Assembly: GCF_002234675.1 (NCBI RefSeq)
Contig: NC_019871.2
Location: 20,864,604 to 20,928,603, forward strand
Reading direction: 5' to 3'
DNA from: Oryzias latipes
Lineage: Eukaryota; Chordata; Actinopteri; Beloniformes; Adrianichthyidae
Length of the DNA: 64,000 nucleotides
Under the pieces are notes generated by a model. The model saw nothing but the letters and a program-made list of their open reading frames with translations, was not told where the DNA came from and did no database searches. Shown here one piece after another: positions 11,934 to 27,980 of this stretch (position 1 is its first letter; each line of letters opens with the position of its first letter). The translations under genes were made by a program, and so were the position numbers.

Positions 11934-13274
11934 ATGGTGGAAAGGTGCTTTCTATTCTAAATTCACCCTGTTTTAAGTCTTTTGCTCGATAACTCAGACA
12001 TGCAGAAGTTTCCTGCTTTCATCATACTGGTGTTTTCTTATTTCAGACACAGGAGAGTCTGCTTTGTTTCTCAGTAAAGTTGCTGTTCCAACTGCGAGCA
12101 CAGACCTAATTACTCAGGCGTACAACAGACAGTCACGTTGGATGACTCTGCAATCAGAACAAGCCAACAAGTGTAAACATTTCCTAATGTTCCTGATTGG
12201 GTTGTGTAGGTTTTACCAATCTGCATGCTCTTTGTGTGTTTGTTGTGGCAGTGTACAGTGTGTACGCAGGAATGCAGGATTTGATTAATTGTGTCAAATG
12301 CAGCGTGACTTCCTAATCTCAGCTACACAAAGCATCTGCCTCTACAAAAGGACACACAAGCACTCACAAGGTTGGAAGCACACCAATTAAAAACACTTAG
12401 ATTGAACAAACAGTTCCTGGTTTAGCTCCAGAACAAGAGAAAAGAAAATAGGAGACAGATTTTCTGCATTTTTGAAAGGTTTTTGAGTTTCGCCTTGTTT
12501 CCTCTTAGGTGGGATACTTAAAAATAGCACAAGAATAACGTAATTATGTTTTAAACAACCTTTTGAAAGCAGGGCTGGTGACAGAACATGGGTACACCAT
12601 GCAGTAAAGTCATGCTATTCAGATAGAAACACAGTAAATCAAAATTCAAATCAATCAATTCAAAGTCAGCATTCTCTTTACCTACCCCAAGCAGCTGAAT
12701 TCATCAAACTAGCACTTCGCTCTGCAAATATGCATCCATAATTCAGTACTGGTCCAATTCTCTGGTGAGGACAAACGGCAAATATGTGAGGTTGCATTTG
12801 GCCTTTGCTGTTAGAGCCAAGGCTGAAAACAACCTTTTAATAGATTCATGTTTTTTGGATGCCATGTTGTCATTTTTACTGTATTTTGTTAGCAGAAAGG
12901 AAACAATAAAAGTTAAACTCAGTAAATGTGATGTTTTTGAAGACCAGGACATGTTTCATTTGCAGAGAGAACTGCCTTTGGTTAAGGCCAAAGTTGGTGA
13001 ACATTTCTACAAAATAAAAACAACAACAGTTTTTTACTTTCCCCGCGGTTCAGTTTAAAGTGAAACATACGGTTCGGTTTTAAAGAATTGTTACATCCTT
13101 ATTGGAAATCTTCATTTTTACAAAGTTAAACAGAGTCTTCCTCCTAATGATAGTGACTTACTCAAAGTTTTCACAGATGCCTTAAACAGTTACCCAGAAA
13201 AATACTAATATATACAGGTAATACAAAATAGTAACAGTACAAATCAAATTAGGAAAATGAATTGATTGTTCATG
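11934..13274. other. intergenic, no gene seen
   Basis: No recognisable exon or RNA gene. The frames opposing each other at 12743-13058 look like chance openings in AT-rich DNA. Confidence 0.4.
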
Positions 13275-13580
13275 TCAGTTGGTTTCGCCTTCGTTACATG
13301 TGGTGAGGAGCAGCACATAGGGAGTGTGCAAGTGTGGCCTACTCGTATGGCCACCTTACGGATGTCATTAAAATGGAACAAACCATTGCCTTACATGCGA
13401 TAAGTGTGTTGTGAAGTATTTGTAAGGATAATGAAAGTTACAAGTACTTATGGCATGCAGGTGATGCTGTAGTACGATGCCCTTTACGGCACATTTTAAT
13501 TGTTCGTAAGTACCGGCTCCTTACTAAACTTGTGCAAGTGCCCCACATGTTTGCCACTTTGGATTTTTCTTATTTATTTA
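13275..13580 (+). repeat. composite repeat family E/F, left-part copy
   Basis: It shares scattered blocks with 59040-59290. Examples are GAAGTATTTGTAAGGATAATG here against GAAATATTTGTGAGGCTAATG there, and the following GATGCTGTAGTACGATG against GATGCTGTTGTACGGAG. The two copies are strongly diverged. Confidence 0.45.
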
Positions 13581-13858
13581 GATATTTGTTTGTGTTCTGT
13601 ATAGCATGTACAAGTTACACATAGTTTCTGTTGTGAAAATCAAAATTAAAATAGCATTGAAAATATTATACATTTTTAAGGCATAATTGTAGTTATTTCT
13701 GTGTGTGTTTTCATGTAGCTTCTACGGGAAATTTACATTTTTGATATAATTAAATTATCAAAACATATTTTTGAAATAATGCTAATGTTTTTTACATAAT
13801 CCTGTTGCAAATAATGGCAAACATCCATGTATTTTACTGAAAGAAATTTAGTTGTTAA

Positions 13859-14063
13859 CCCTTGTGCTATCCTAGGCACTTTAACATTGGGAGTTGGGTC
13901 ATCTAGACCCACTAGACAGTGCGTTGACCCTTTTTTCTTCAATGATTTGTGATCTTCACTGGTGTCCATGGATCACATGAAATCTTTCCACCTTTATCCA
14001 CTTTTGTCATGGTAGGGAGAACACGTCAATGTAAGGGTGGGGTCATCTAGGATAGCACAAGGG
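13859..14063 (+). mobile_element. piggyBac-like MITE copy 1 (TTAA flanked)
   Basis: A 205-bp element beginning CCCTTGTGCTATCCTAG and ending in its reverse complement, CTAGGATAGCACAAGGG (17-bp perfect termini). It is flanked on both sides by TTAA (13855-13858 and 14064-14067). CCC-type ends with TTAA target duplications are characteristic of piggyBac-superfamily elements. The interior has no coding capacity, so it would be mobilised in trans. The open frame across 13733-13969 is incidental. Confidence 0.75.
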
Positions 14064-14067
14064 TTAA

Positions 14068-15387
14068 ACCAATAAATTCGAGAAATAAATTCATTTTTAC
14101 CAAAAAATTAACTGTGAAGAATTCACAAGGTGAAATTTGGTCACTGTTTAGATTTTACTCTATTTTTTTTTTTTTTAGTTTAGTCAATTGTTATTGGTTG
14201 TTTAATTTTAAATTGTCTAGTTCTTTTATAAATTTCTTTATTTTTTTTTTGGGTGCTGTTAATCGCTCCGTAACAAATAAATATATAATAGTCAAAATAA
14301 CTAAGGAAACAGTTTTTGGTTGATACACCTGTTGTTAAAAAAGCAACAGGAAAAATCTCTTGAGAAAGACGGTGTCATTCATCTGTAATCTTATTTTTCA
14401 CCTCAAGCGTTTTTCTCAGTCAGATGCTACACCATTTTAGAGTTTGGCTTATATTTAGTACAGAAGAGAAAATTTCTTTTTGTGGGTTCTGTGGCAGAAA
14501 ACCAGAGACCACTAAAAACGGCTTTTCTACAAGGAAAGCCTGTGTGACTCCAGTCTGACCTGCTGCCTTTTCTCCGCTCCTTTGTGGCTACAGAGGAAGC
14601 AGGACGGAAATCTACGACTGAAGAAGCTGCAGAAAACAGATCTCCAGCTGGACTCAGCTGCTGGGATCTTCTCAGGCTCTGCGGCTTTAATTTATTTAAC
14701 CATTGCATCATTATTTGTCTGACATCTTAACTAAGAATACACAAAAAAGCTGCCTTTCTGTCAAGTAGAAACAAGTGGAAAAAAAACTTCAGGCCATGAA
14801 GTCAAAACAAAGACGTGTCCGATCCTCTCACGCTATTTTACAGAAAGTACATTCTTTTAAGTTGTTGTAAGATGGTCTTAGTTACAGAATGAAAACTGAA
14901 TTCTGCATTTTGTGTTTATAGGAACAGGATCCAAACCCCCAATCTGCATCTGAAAACAGGTGCAGAGCTTTTCCTTGCTTCCATGACTCGGGTAAATGTC
15001 TGAAGCCCCAAATTCTGTTCCAAGTTTGAAGCCAACCTGGAAGCATCACATGTTAGAATTGAACCTGAGCATAGTCTGATTATGAGACTTTTATCACAGC
15101 TGTGGGGAAGGAGGAATCAGCCGGTGTCTTTCATTAGGGTAAAAAATACATTTGTTTTTTTGCATTTTATTCTTGTAATTGGACTGGACAACAAAAGGGA
15201 TCTTCAACAACAATAAAAAGACGAGTCCTTCCATGTTTGTGTGAAGCAGGTCTGGAACACACAAATGACATTTAGAATACCAGGGAAAATAAAGAAACGC
15301 AAGCGAGAACAATGAGGAATGAGTTTACAACAAATGACTGGAATGGATGCACAATTACTGCTGCTGGCTAGATGGGAGTAAAGATGG
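14068..15387. other. intergenic, no gene seen
   Basis: T-rich runs near 14160-14250 and scattered short frames. Nothing recognisable as a gene. Confidence 0.4.
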
Positions 15388-15643
15388 TGATGTAGTGGAT
15401 TGCGCTCTCACCTCACAGTGGGAAGGCCCCTTGTTCAAATCCTGCCTAGGTTACATGTTCTCCTCATTCATGCAGGTTTTCCTCACATGCTGCACAGGTT
15501 ACTAGGTAACTAAACTGTCCTTTGGCGTGTGAGTGCACTGACCTGATCAGGGTGTACCCCACCCTTTCCCAACAGTATAGGAAAAGCTCCAGCAACCCCA
15601 AGACTACAAAAGGGATACAGCAGATTCAGAAGATGGGTGAACC
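15388..15643 (+). mobile_element. tRNA-headed SINE, diverged copy
   Basis: Diverged relative of the element at 10836. It has GTGGATTGCGCTCTCACCTC at the A-box position and TTGTTCAAATCC at the B-box position. It then shows the same body (ACATGTTCTCC, GGGTGTACCCCACC) and the terminal AAGGGATACAGCAGATTCAG. The target duplication is not clear. Confidence 0.55.
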
Positions 15644-15657
15644 AACGACTCTTGTAA

Positions 15658-15843
15658 CCCTTGTGCTATCCTAGGCACTTTAACATTGGGAGTTGGGTCA
15701 TCTAGACCCACTAGAAAGTGCGAAGAAACTTCAATGATTTGTGATCTTCACTGGTGTCCATGGATCACATGAAATCGTTCCACCTTTGTCATGGTAGGGA
15801 GAACACGTCAAAGTAAGGGTGGGGTCATAGGATGGCACAAGGG
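15658..15843 (+). mobile_element. piggyBac-like MITE copy 2
   Basis: Same termini as copy 1 (CCCTTGTGCTATCCTAGG at left, GGCACAAGGG at right) with an internal deletion, leaving 186 bp. The right flank is TTAA and the left flank is GTAA, a one-base decay of the target duplication. Confidence 0.7.
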
Positions 15844-16089
15844 TTAACAGAAAACAGTCATTTTGAAAATGTTTCTATCCTCCATTTGCTTTTCATGTGC
15901 TGGGATCGAACTCATTGGACTTTTGTGGGCATTACAGTCTATTTTCCTAAAATCTCTGGAAGTCTGCTTGAATGTTAAAGTAAAACGGTCAGACCAACCA
16001 AAAAGGAAATGGGTATCTCTGCAGAAGGAAGCTGAAAAATAAAGAAAAGTTCTTTTCAATTGGAAGCCGTCAGCGCACCTGACACCTGA

Positions 16090-16242
16090 ATGCTTGTTGG
16101 CCCGAAACGATTCCCCGCGGCCGCAGAGACATCTTCAAGCCTGAAAAATCTCTGCCAGATGAACATCACGAACGAGGAAAAGAAGGAAGGAGATGCTAAA
16201 AAGCCTGAAAACAATGACCTCGAATTTGAATTTTTCCTATAA
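16090..16242 (+). CDS. small ORF of 50 codons, unrecognised
   Basis: An ATG-initiated frame of 50 codons ends in TAA at 16240-16242. Its C-terminal half is charged and then hydrophobic/acidic (GDAKKPENNDLEFEFFL), and the block is GC-richer than its surroundings (it includes CCCCGCGGCCGC). It points toward the 3' end of aasdhppt on the opposite strand. I do not recognise it. It could be a terminal exon of a plus-strand gene, a micropeptide, or chance. Confidence 0.2.
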   Translation: MLVGPKRFPAAAETSSSLKNLCQMNITNEEKKEGDAKKPENNDLEFEFFL

Positions 16243-16311
16243 ATGTTTAGTTCCGTATAAATGTGAAAGATTGAATCATAGATTAAAAGAAAACAGACAA
16301 AACTTCAGCTT

Positions 16312-16317
16312 TTTATT
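16312..16317 (-). terminator. aasdhppt poly(A) signal candidate
   Basis: AATAAA on the minus strand, about 230 bases past the aasdhppt stop codon, giving a short 3' UTR. A further A/T-rich stretch follows. Confidence 0.45.
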
Positions 16318-16548
16318 GTTTTTTATTAGAATATAGTTACAGGACTCACTGATGGCGTCCTTAATTGTTCCACCTGTTCTTTTTCATTAGTCTGTTAAAT
16401 ACATCACCTGACATTGCCATCATTTCATTTTAAAGTCTGTTGTTACTTCAACTTTAGAAATGGCAAAGTTTGCTTTTTTCCACACGACACCATTTGTGCA
16501 TGTGTGTACATCTGTGTATGGCAGGCGCTGTCAGCCGGAGACAGGCGG

Positions 16549-19500
16549 TTATGCAGATGCCTGAGCCTCTCTGCATCTCTGCGGAGCCTCAACCTTCATC
16601 CTAAAGCTCTCCCAGTAGGCAGGATCTTCTTCTGTCAGCGGCGAGGCAGAGGCGATGAGTTCACTGAACGACAGCAGTGTGAATGGGCTGGGAGGAGGAG
16701 CAAGCCTCTGGAAGAGAAAACGCCAACCATAGATGGAAAGTTTTGAAAATATTTCGGAAAAACCTGAAGGCAAGCGGTCGAATGCAGGAAATTCCTGCTC
16801 TCTAATCATAAACACTCTTGTCCATCCACTAACATAAGCACAGATGTTGAACACTTACTGCGGAGCGGGCTTCATCCGTCAGGCCCATCGCTACGGCAAC
16901 GTGATGGTCAGCATCCAGCATGCTCTCCTGTCAAATCCCACATATATCAACACTAATATAACCCCATTCAAATTGCTTGCGGGATGAAAGTATGGGTGTC
17001 CAGAGTTACAGAAGACAAATGTAACCATTTTAAGGCACTTAAAATCTCATTTAAGTACAAAGAAAATGTAGCAAACGGTCGGACTCTGCCGTTTCTTTCT
17101 CTACAAGTGATTCATCGCCCATTGTACCACGTTTAAATGTCTTTCAGCAGTTTGCTTCATAAGGGTAATTTTTTAAAATACATTTTAATTTATGTTTTTT
17201 TTTAAGGAAATACAGACAAGAGTAATAAAAATTCTTAGTTGACTTAAAAAAACAAACATAATAGTTTATTTGCCATCAACATAAGATCGTTAAAGAAAAA
17301 CATGAAATGTAAAAAAGGAGTGACTGATGGCAGTCAGTGGTGACTTGAGCGTTCCCTGTTGAAAAGGATGATGGGATCCAGCTGGAACAGATCCATCTGT
17401 TTCTCCACAATCATGCGTCTGATCAGACCGCTACTTGCCGTTTTGGGAATGCTGGGGTAATGGGAAGCCTCGTGCTGCACTTCATGTCTGACACATTTTC
17501 ACGTTTTTAGAGAAATTTAGGAGAAGCAGAGCTGCTTTTAAACCATCTGAGCTCTTAGGTTTTGTTGCAACTCTGGTTCAATTCTTCATCTGCTCTAAAC
17601 AACACTCACTTCAAAAATCCAGGCCTCCTCATGCTCCTCGTCAAGGAGCATCTTGGTCTGGCGGAGCACTGAACCCGGCTTTAGCGGCTCAGGTGACAGG
17701 TGGAACTCCACCCTCTGTAGGTTGAAGCCCAGACCGGTGCCAATGGCCTTGATGAAGCTCTCTTTCAGCGTCTGGGTGTGAAGGTGGGAGATCCAAAACG
17801 ATCAAAGACAAGAAGAGAAAAACAAAGTGAATTTTTCATTTTTCAGGATCTTATTTTTGACCACAGAAGATGGAAATCCATGCACACATGGTAAACCCTG
17901 TTTGTACAAAAGAGGGAATTTGTGTGTATGTGTGTGTGTCCTGCCAAAACCGGTGTTGCTTGACAGCCAATAAGCCACAATAACACTATTACAGGGCTAA
18001 TCTCTATGGCAACCGCTGAGCTCTGCCATTAGTCTACAGTGTGGTGGTGATATCAGAGCTTGACGTCGCCGTGCCACCCTCTCAATTTTGAAACATCTTT
18101 ACTTAGATCTGCTGTTGCTTTGGCTCAACCAAAGCAACAGCTTGATGTGTGTGTGTGTGCACGTGTGCATGTCTGCAAGAAGGGACCAAACAAAGTGAAC
18201 TGTCCAAACTGAGGAAGAATGTGGGGAAAAATATGAAGAAGAAATGTAACTTGAAAGGAGTTTATCTGCACAAGTGTAAAAGTGCTATATAAATAAAGAT
18301 TAATTTGATGTTTTTGTGTGTCTTTCATTTATTCCTGCGAATGTCCTCCTTTTCTCTCCTGCAGGCGCACACAAAACACTATCCGACAATCTAAAGTGAT
18401 GACAGGCCGGCGTGGACGCCATGGTTACCCAGTGGCGGTAGAAGGTGGCGAGCTGCTCTCGCTCCGAGCCGGCTGATTGGATGATGCTCCACTCGTGCGC
18501 TGTAAACTGACGAGTCATGATGCGGAAAAACTCCGGCACGGAGCTGCTACCTGGAAAAGGTAGGAGGCAGCAGAAAAGGAGATGGAGAGGTGGAGAGGGC
18601 AGAAGAGTCGGAGTGTGAGAAAAGAAAATGATGTTTCAGAATAAGAGCGAGCACCTTTTAATATTGTAACACAAACAAACACACAGGGCTGTTCAAGACT
18701 TTTCAACATATTAATGGGGTTATACTGCCTTCTTGTGGAGGGTTTGGGGAATGACGCCACCTTGAGTTTATTTATTAGGTGTTTAAACCTTCAACACCTA
18801 AAAGATAAGATAAGATAAAAGATACTGAGTTAATTTCTCACTGACATTAACCCAGCAGATGCCACAAAGTCTGACTTCACCTTTTAGAAAAACAGGACAC
18901 TGGTTTGTATTAATGCCATCATTACTATTATAACTATAAATGAACTTGTGTTTTTGGCATAAGATTATAAACAAAAAAAGTCTTTCTTCAAAATAAGAGA
19001 TAATTTAGAACTATTTATTCAGAGGTTCCTTTCAAAATAAAAGACAACTTGTGTCAAAGGATAATCTCAAGGCAGCAAATGCTGTAGTAGGTAGAGCAAT
19101 GCCAGCTGTGATTTAAAAAAAAAAAATCAAATTAAAAAAGCCGTTTATTTTACTGTTTGTGGTGTATTTCAGCCAATCAAAGTTAATTCAGACCCTAACT
19201 GTATTTTTTGAACCATAAAATGAATGTAAACTCCTTGAACTTGTTCAAAAATAAAAGAGCTGCAGATCCCTGGGCTGAACCCAGATTAGAATTTCAGCAT
19301 CAAGATAATATAAAGGATAAAACGATAATAAAAAAAGAGGATTTAGAAGAATCACATTTAAGCGCTAAAATAAATCCCACCCTCCTTCACCTGGCATTGA
19401 AGTCTTCATCAGATCCACTCCGACTTGGACGCCCCGGTCTGCGGCGAGCACCACGTAGTCCCCTTGATGAGAGATGTTAAAACTCCAGGACCGATCAAAA

Positions 19501-21274
19501 TGTGGACTGATCTAGAATCAGAATTTAGATAACATTCAAAAAATTATTCAACCTGGAGACAAACATATCAGAGACGAAAAATTAACACTACAAATAATGT
19601 GAAATCGGCAAAGAAAACAAAATATTTAGTTATAATCAAATGATGCAAATCATAACTTTATTCCCATTGTAATTGTCTACAAAACAAAATAAAAACAACA
19701 TTTCCTTCAATTCAGTTTTTTTCTTAATTTTGCTTTTCTCCTTTGTTATTTCTGTATTGTGAATGTTGTGGATTTTTCTGTCATTAACTAAATGGATGAC
19801 GACAACGTCTTCTTCATGTCACGCGTGAATTATTTGATCGAATCCACAATGTTACTTTCCGGATATGCATAAAAAAATTTCCATATCCAATTACATTCTG
19901 GAATTTCTTTTTCTTTTCTTTTTTTTGCTAAAACAAACAATTACATTTAAAATAAAATGTGCAACCTTTTGCAATATTCCCTGCCTTCATAGACATTTTC
20001 GGCACTAATAAAAAAAGCAGAAACGTGAACATTTGAAGAGAGCAAAGGTCTGTTTAGGAGAAAATTCAGATAAAGTCTGGAGAAATCACAGACACACACC
20101 TACACTGCAGGACAAAGAAATCATGTATTTAGTCTGATCTACTTCCTGCAGCCTGCTAAGTGTTTAATATCATTACTATTGTTGTTATACATCTCCAGTT
20201 GTGCTGAGTCACCTGGGGAACAGAGACAGCTCTAAATGTCCAAAAGACAAAATAACTACCGGTAATGTGAACTTAAGAAGACATGCGCCCCTCTTCAAAT
20301 CAATGAAGAGCATGTGGACTATGCTCCCTCCATTAGGTTACTGCTGACTTGTCCTGATCTGCTAACACCAAGGCCATGGTAAAGAAGGACCTGCAGCAGC
20401 TGCACCTCCTCCACATCCTGTGGAAGTGTGGCCTGGACCAGAAGCTGCATCCTAATCTGCACTGTGTCTGGTACCCAGCCTCCACAGTGACAAAAAGGAA
20501 GATCATTGGCTTCACCCTCGAGACCAGCGTAAAACTATGCTGCCAAAAAATGAACTGCAGTGATTCTCTGAGACCCCACCCACCCCGCCATCACCCAACT
20601 GACTTGCTGCCCTCAGGACGCCACTACAGGTCAATCAGATCACACACTACCAGCAGCTACCTACTCTGGGCCATATGGACTCTAATAAACATTCTTTATT
20701 CCTTCCTCTGTTAATAAGAATCTTGAATTGTATTTAAATAATGATTAAGTATTCAAGCCTAATCTGGTCATGGATAAAATATTTGAGCTCTTTGAAAGGT
20801 TTTTAATGTTGTTTTCTTTGTGTTATTGGACCATGCGAAGCCTCCAGTTGTTTTTTTCTATTTCAAACTGTCAAACTTTCTGTTTCCACTTCAGCTTCCT
20901 CCTGGAAAAAGGAAACCTCGCGAGAGTTCACCTTCAGCGGGTTAGCCAGGTACGGTTTCCCCCGGGGAGATCGCTCCAGCCGGATCTCTGTCCAAGGGAT
21001 CCCCATCCTCTCACACACGAACCTCCGGAGCAAAAGGCGGCCCACCTGTGGAGGTTGACAGGTGCAGACGCGGTGTTGACTTCTGTTACTTTGAGGAAGT
21101 TCTGCAGCAGGGGCTCCAAAACAAACTCACCATCGCAGATTTGGCATCCTTGGTGTAGACGAACTGTCCGATCCGGTCTTTCTCCTCCGGCTGAACGCAG
21201 CGAGCGGCAAACAGCCACTCAGTCCTGCTCGGTGACCAGGACCTGCAGCGGAAAGCCCAGCGGACGGAGCCCAT
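16549..21274 (-). CDS. aasdhppt: L-aminoadipate-semialdehyde dehydrogenase-phosphopantetheinyl transferase
   Basis: The product is a Sfp-type phosphopantetheinyl transferase, which moves the 4'-phosphopantetheine arm of coenzyme A onto serines of carrier domains. In animals these include cytosolic fatty acid synthase, the mitochondrial acyl carrier protein and the lysine-pathway AASDH. Seven exons on the minus strand are bounded by GT-AG sites and join in phase: 21131-21274, 20932-21045, 19391-19511, 18429-18550, 17610-17771, 16859-16927 and 16549-16707. The total is 891 bases, 296 aa, close to the roughly 309 aa of the human protein. Recognition rests on MGSVRWAF...QPEEKDRIGQFV at the N-terminus, FNISHQGDY, the metal-binding VGVDLMK (Asp about 119) and LKESFIKAIG (Glu about 171, Lys about 175), HHVAVA, and a C-terminal EDPAYWESF. 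The start at 21272-21274 aligns with the family's VRWAF start. It appears intact. The promoter is probably shared with msantd4. Confidence 0.93.
17334..17474 (-). CDS. possible alternative terminal exon inside aasdhppt intron 5
   Basis: Between aasdhppt exons 5 and 6, on the same strand, lies a 46-codon frame with coding-like codon choice. It includes SIPKTASSGLIRRMIVEKQ followed by MDLFQLDPIILFNRER. A possible acceptor (AAGTGCAG) precedes codon 1 in phase 0, the phase left by exon 5. The stop is TGA at 17334-17336. About 65 bases on, AATAAA (17265-17270) is followed by a T-rich stretch, like a genuine poly(A) site. If spliced from exon 5 it would replace the normal C-terminus. It could instead be the end of a nested or decayed gene. 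The polypyrimidine tract is weak and I do not recognise the peptide. Confidence 0.35.
   Translation of the reverse strand, partial: HEASHYPSIPKTASSGLIRRMIVEKQMDLFQLDPIILFNRERSSHH
20370..20725 (+). pseudogene. 3' fragment of a LINE-type ORF in aasdhppt intron 2
   Basis: The plus-strand frame from 20376 encodes a stretch ending DLLPSGRHYRSIRSHTTSSY, then a hydrophobic end and a stop at 20712-20714. The LPSGRHYR motif near the C-terminus is typical of the tail of CR1/L2/Rex-type LINE ORF2 proteins in fish. It is GC-rich relative to the intron, truncated at its 5' side, and lies antisense to aasdhppt. Confidence 0.45.
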
Positions 21275-21479
21275 CTCTCCCCTCCGTCACATGGGTTACT
21301 CCCAGCTGCGCTCGAGCTTCTACCATTCAACTGTACATGAATAGCAACTAACTAACTAGCTAGTAGTTAGCTACACCGCCTGAACAAACTTCAGAGCTAA
21401 CATCTTCACAGCCGCAGTTTTAATGTGAAGAAATGTAACGGCGCATGCTCTTGCACCTGGTCCTATTTTGTTGACTATT

Positions 21480-21560
21480 TGGGTTCACCGAACCGGAAGC
21501 GCCCGCTTGCCGTAATGTCGTCACGTGGGCGCGGTAGAGTACTGACCAATAGAAGCAGCT
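21480..21560. promoter_or_regulatory. probable head-to-head promoter of aasdhppt and msantd4
   Basis: A GC-richer segment about 0.2 kb upstream of the aasdhppt start codon. It contains ACCGGAAG (21492-21499, an ETS/GABP-type site) and TCACGTGGG (CACGTG E-box at 21522-21527), a combination common in housekeeping promoters. aasdhppt runs left and msantd4 runs right from here. A good donor, GAGAG|GTGAGTG at about 22009-22010, could end a non-coding first exon of msantd4. The transcription start sites are not determined. Confidence 0.4.
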
Positions 21561-22009
21561 GAAACTGTGCGGCATTGACGATGCCTTCACTTTTAAACAA
21601 AAATGTTGTAAACGAGAACATTTGACTATCAATCGCACAGATTTCTTCATTTAAGCCTGACATCATTGCTAGAATTCAGACCAAAAGCAGTCCTATAAAA
21701 CTAAATAAGGTTAAGAAAGATGCAGTACGGTATTAGTGCTGATTATCAACTCTATATTTCTCTAGAATATGGCAATATTTGTGTACACATACGGAACCGA
21801 ATCATTTAAAGAAAATAAATGACAAACGTTTTATTAAGTAAAATGACCAAAGTAAGCTATACTTTTCAATTAATAAACCATATCTACTCCAGGTATAAAT
21901 CTCAATTTCACCAATGGTAACGCACTGTCAACAAAGTCCGACGGATCTTGAAAGCAGCATAGAAATTGTATTGCAACGATGTTGTGAATGCGGTCCATTT
22001 GTGCGAGAG

Positions 22010-27389
<5,380 letters not shown>

Positions 27390-27499
27390 TATGAACAAGA
27401 CGAGGAAGACTATGTGACATTATCCCAATGTCTTCAGCAGCAGCAAGAAGAAAGATTCAGGATGTGCAAACTCTGGATTTGGAGATCATGCAAGTTTAA

Positions 27500-27505
27500 A
27501 ATAAA
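27500..27505 (+). terminator. msantd4 poly(A) signal candidate
   Basis: AATAAA about 110 bases after the msantd4 stop codon, the first such signal downstream. Confidence 0.45.
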
Positions 27506-27639
27506 ACAATGTCTTTTGATAAAGAGGGAGACATAATTGGTGCAACATTTAAAACAAGACAAAGCTTTATAGTTAAAAATACATGTTTACCTTTTAGCAT
27601 ACCCCCTCATGGGTCACCACAATGAATCAGTTGTCACTG

Positions 27640-27980
27640 CTACGATCCATTTTTCTAATCTGAGCAACTGGATCACACCAATATTGTTCGTAATTTTTGT
27701 TGGGAGGTTGGGAGTGTGATGAGCTGTAAACTAGCAGGAGAGCATGTGAACAGAGAGCTTTCAGCAAGGGGGAGGAGAAGGTGGGAATAGTTTGCTCCAT
27801 GGTGACAGTCTTGCCCGCAGAGAGGAATTTCTAATGATCTTCTGCTGCTCAGCAGAAAATATGTCCAAGAAAACAACACAGGTTTGATTGATTTTGGCTA
27901 AAAATCGCATAATCATAATTCAAAGACCACTGGGAACACTTTTAAAATAAATCAAAAGATTATTAGAGAGAGTCTTTAGG
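27640..27980 (+). mobile_element. inverted-repeat MITE, family B, copy 3 (5' truncated)
   Basis: It corresponds to the right half of the copy at 11300. Shared blocks are GAGCTGTAAACTAGCAGGAG, GAATTTCTAATGATCTTCTG, CTGCTCAGCAGAAA and CATAATCATAATTCAAAGAC, and it ends TTAGAGAGAGTCTTTAGG. Confidence 0.55.

Noticed and set aside
1-16000. gucy1a2, the next human neighbour of AASDHPPT
   Set aside because: No guanylate cyclase catalytic or H-NOX motif found on either strand.
21420-21666. Minus-strand ORFs upstream of aasdhppt as an N-terminal extension
   Set aside because: Not in frame with the VRWAF start. The segment has promoter-like motifs and the family's start aligns at 21272-21274.
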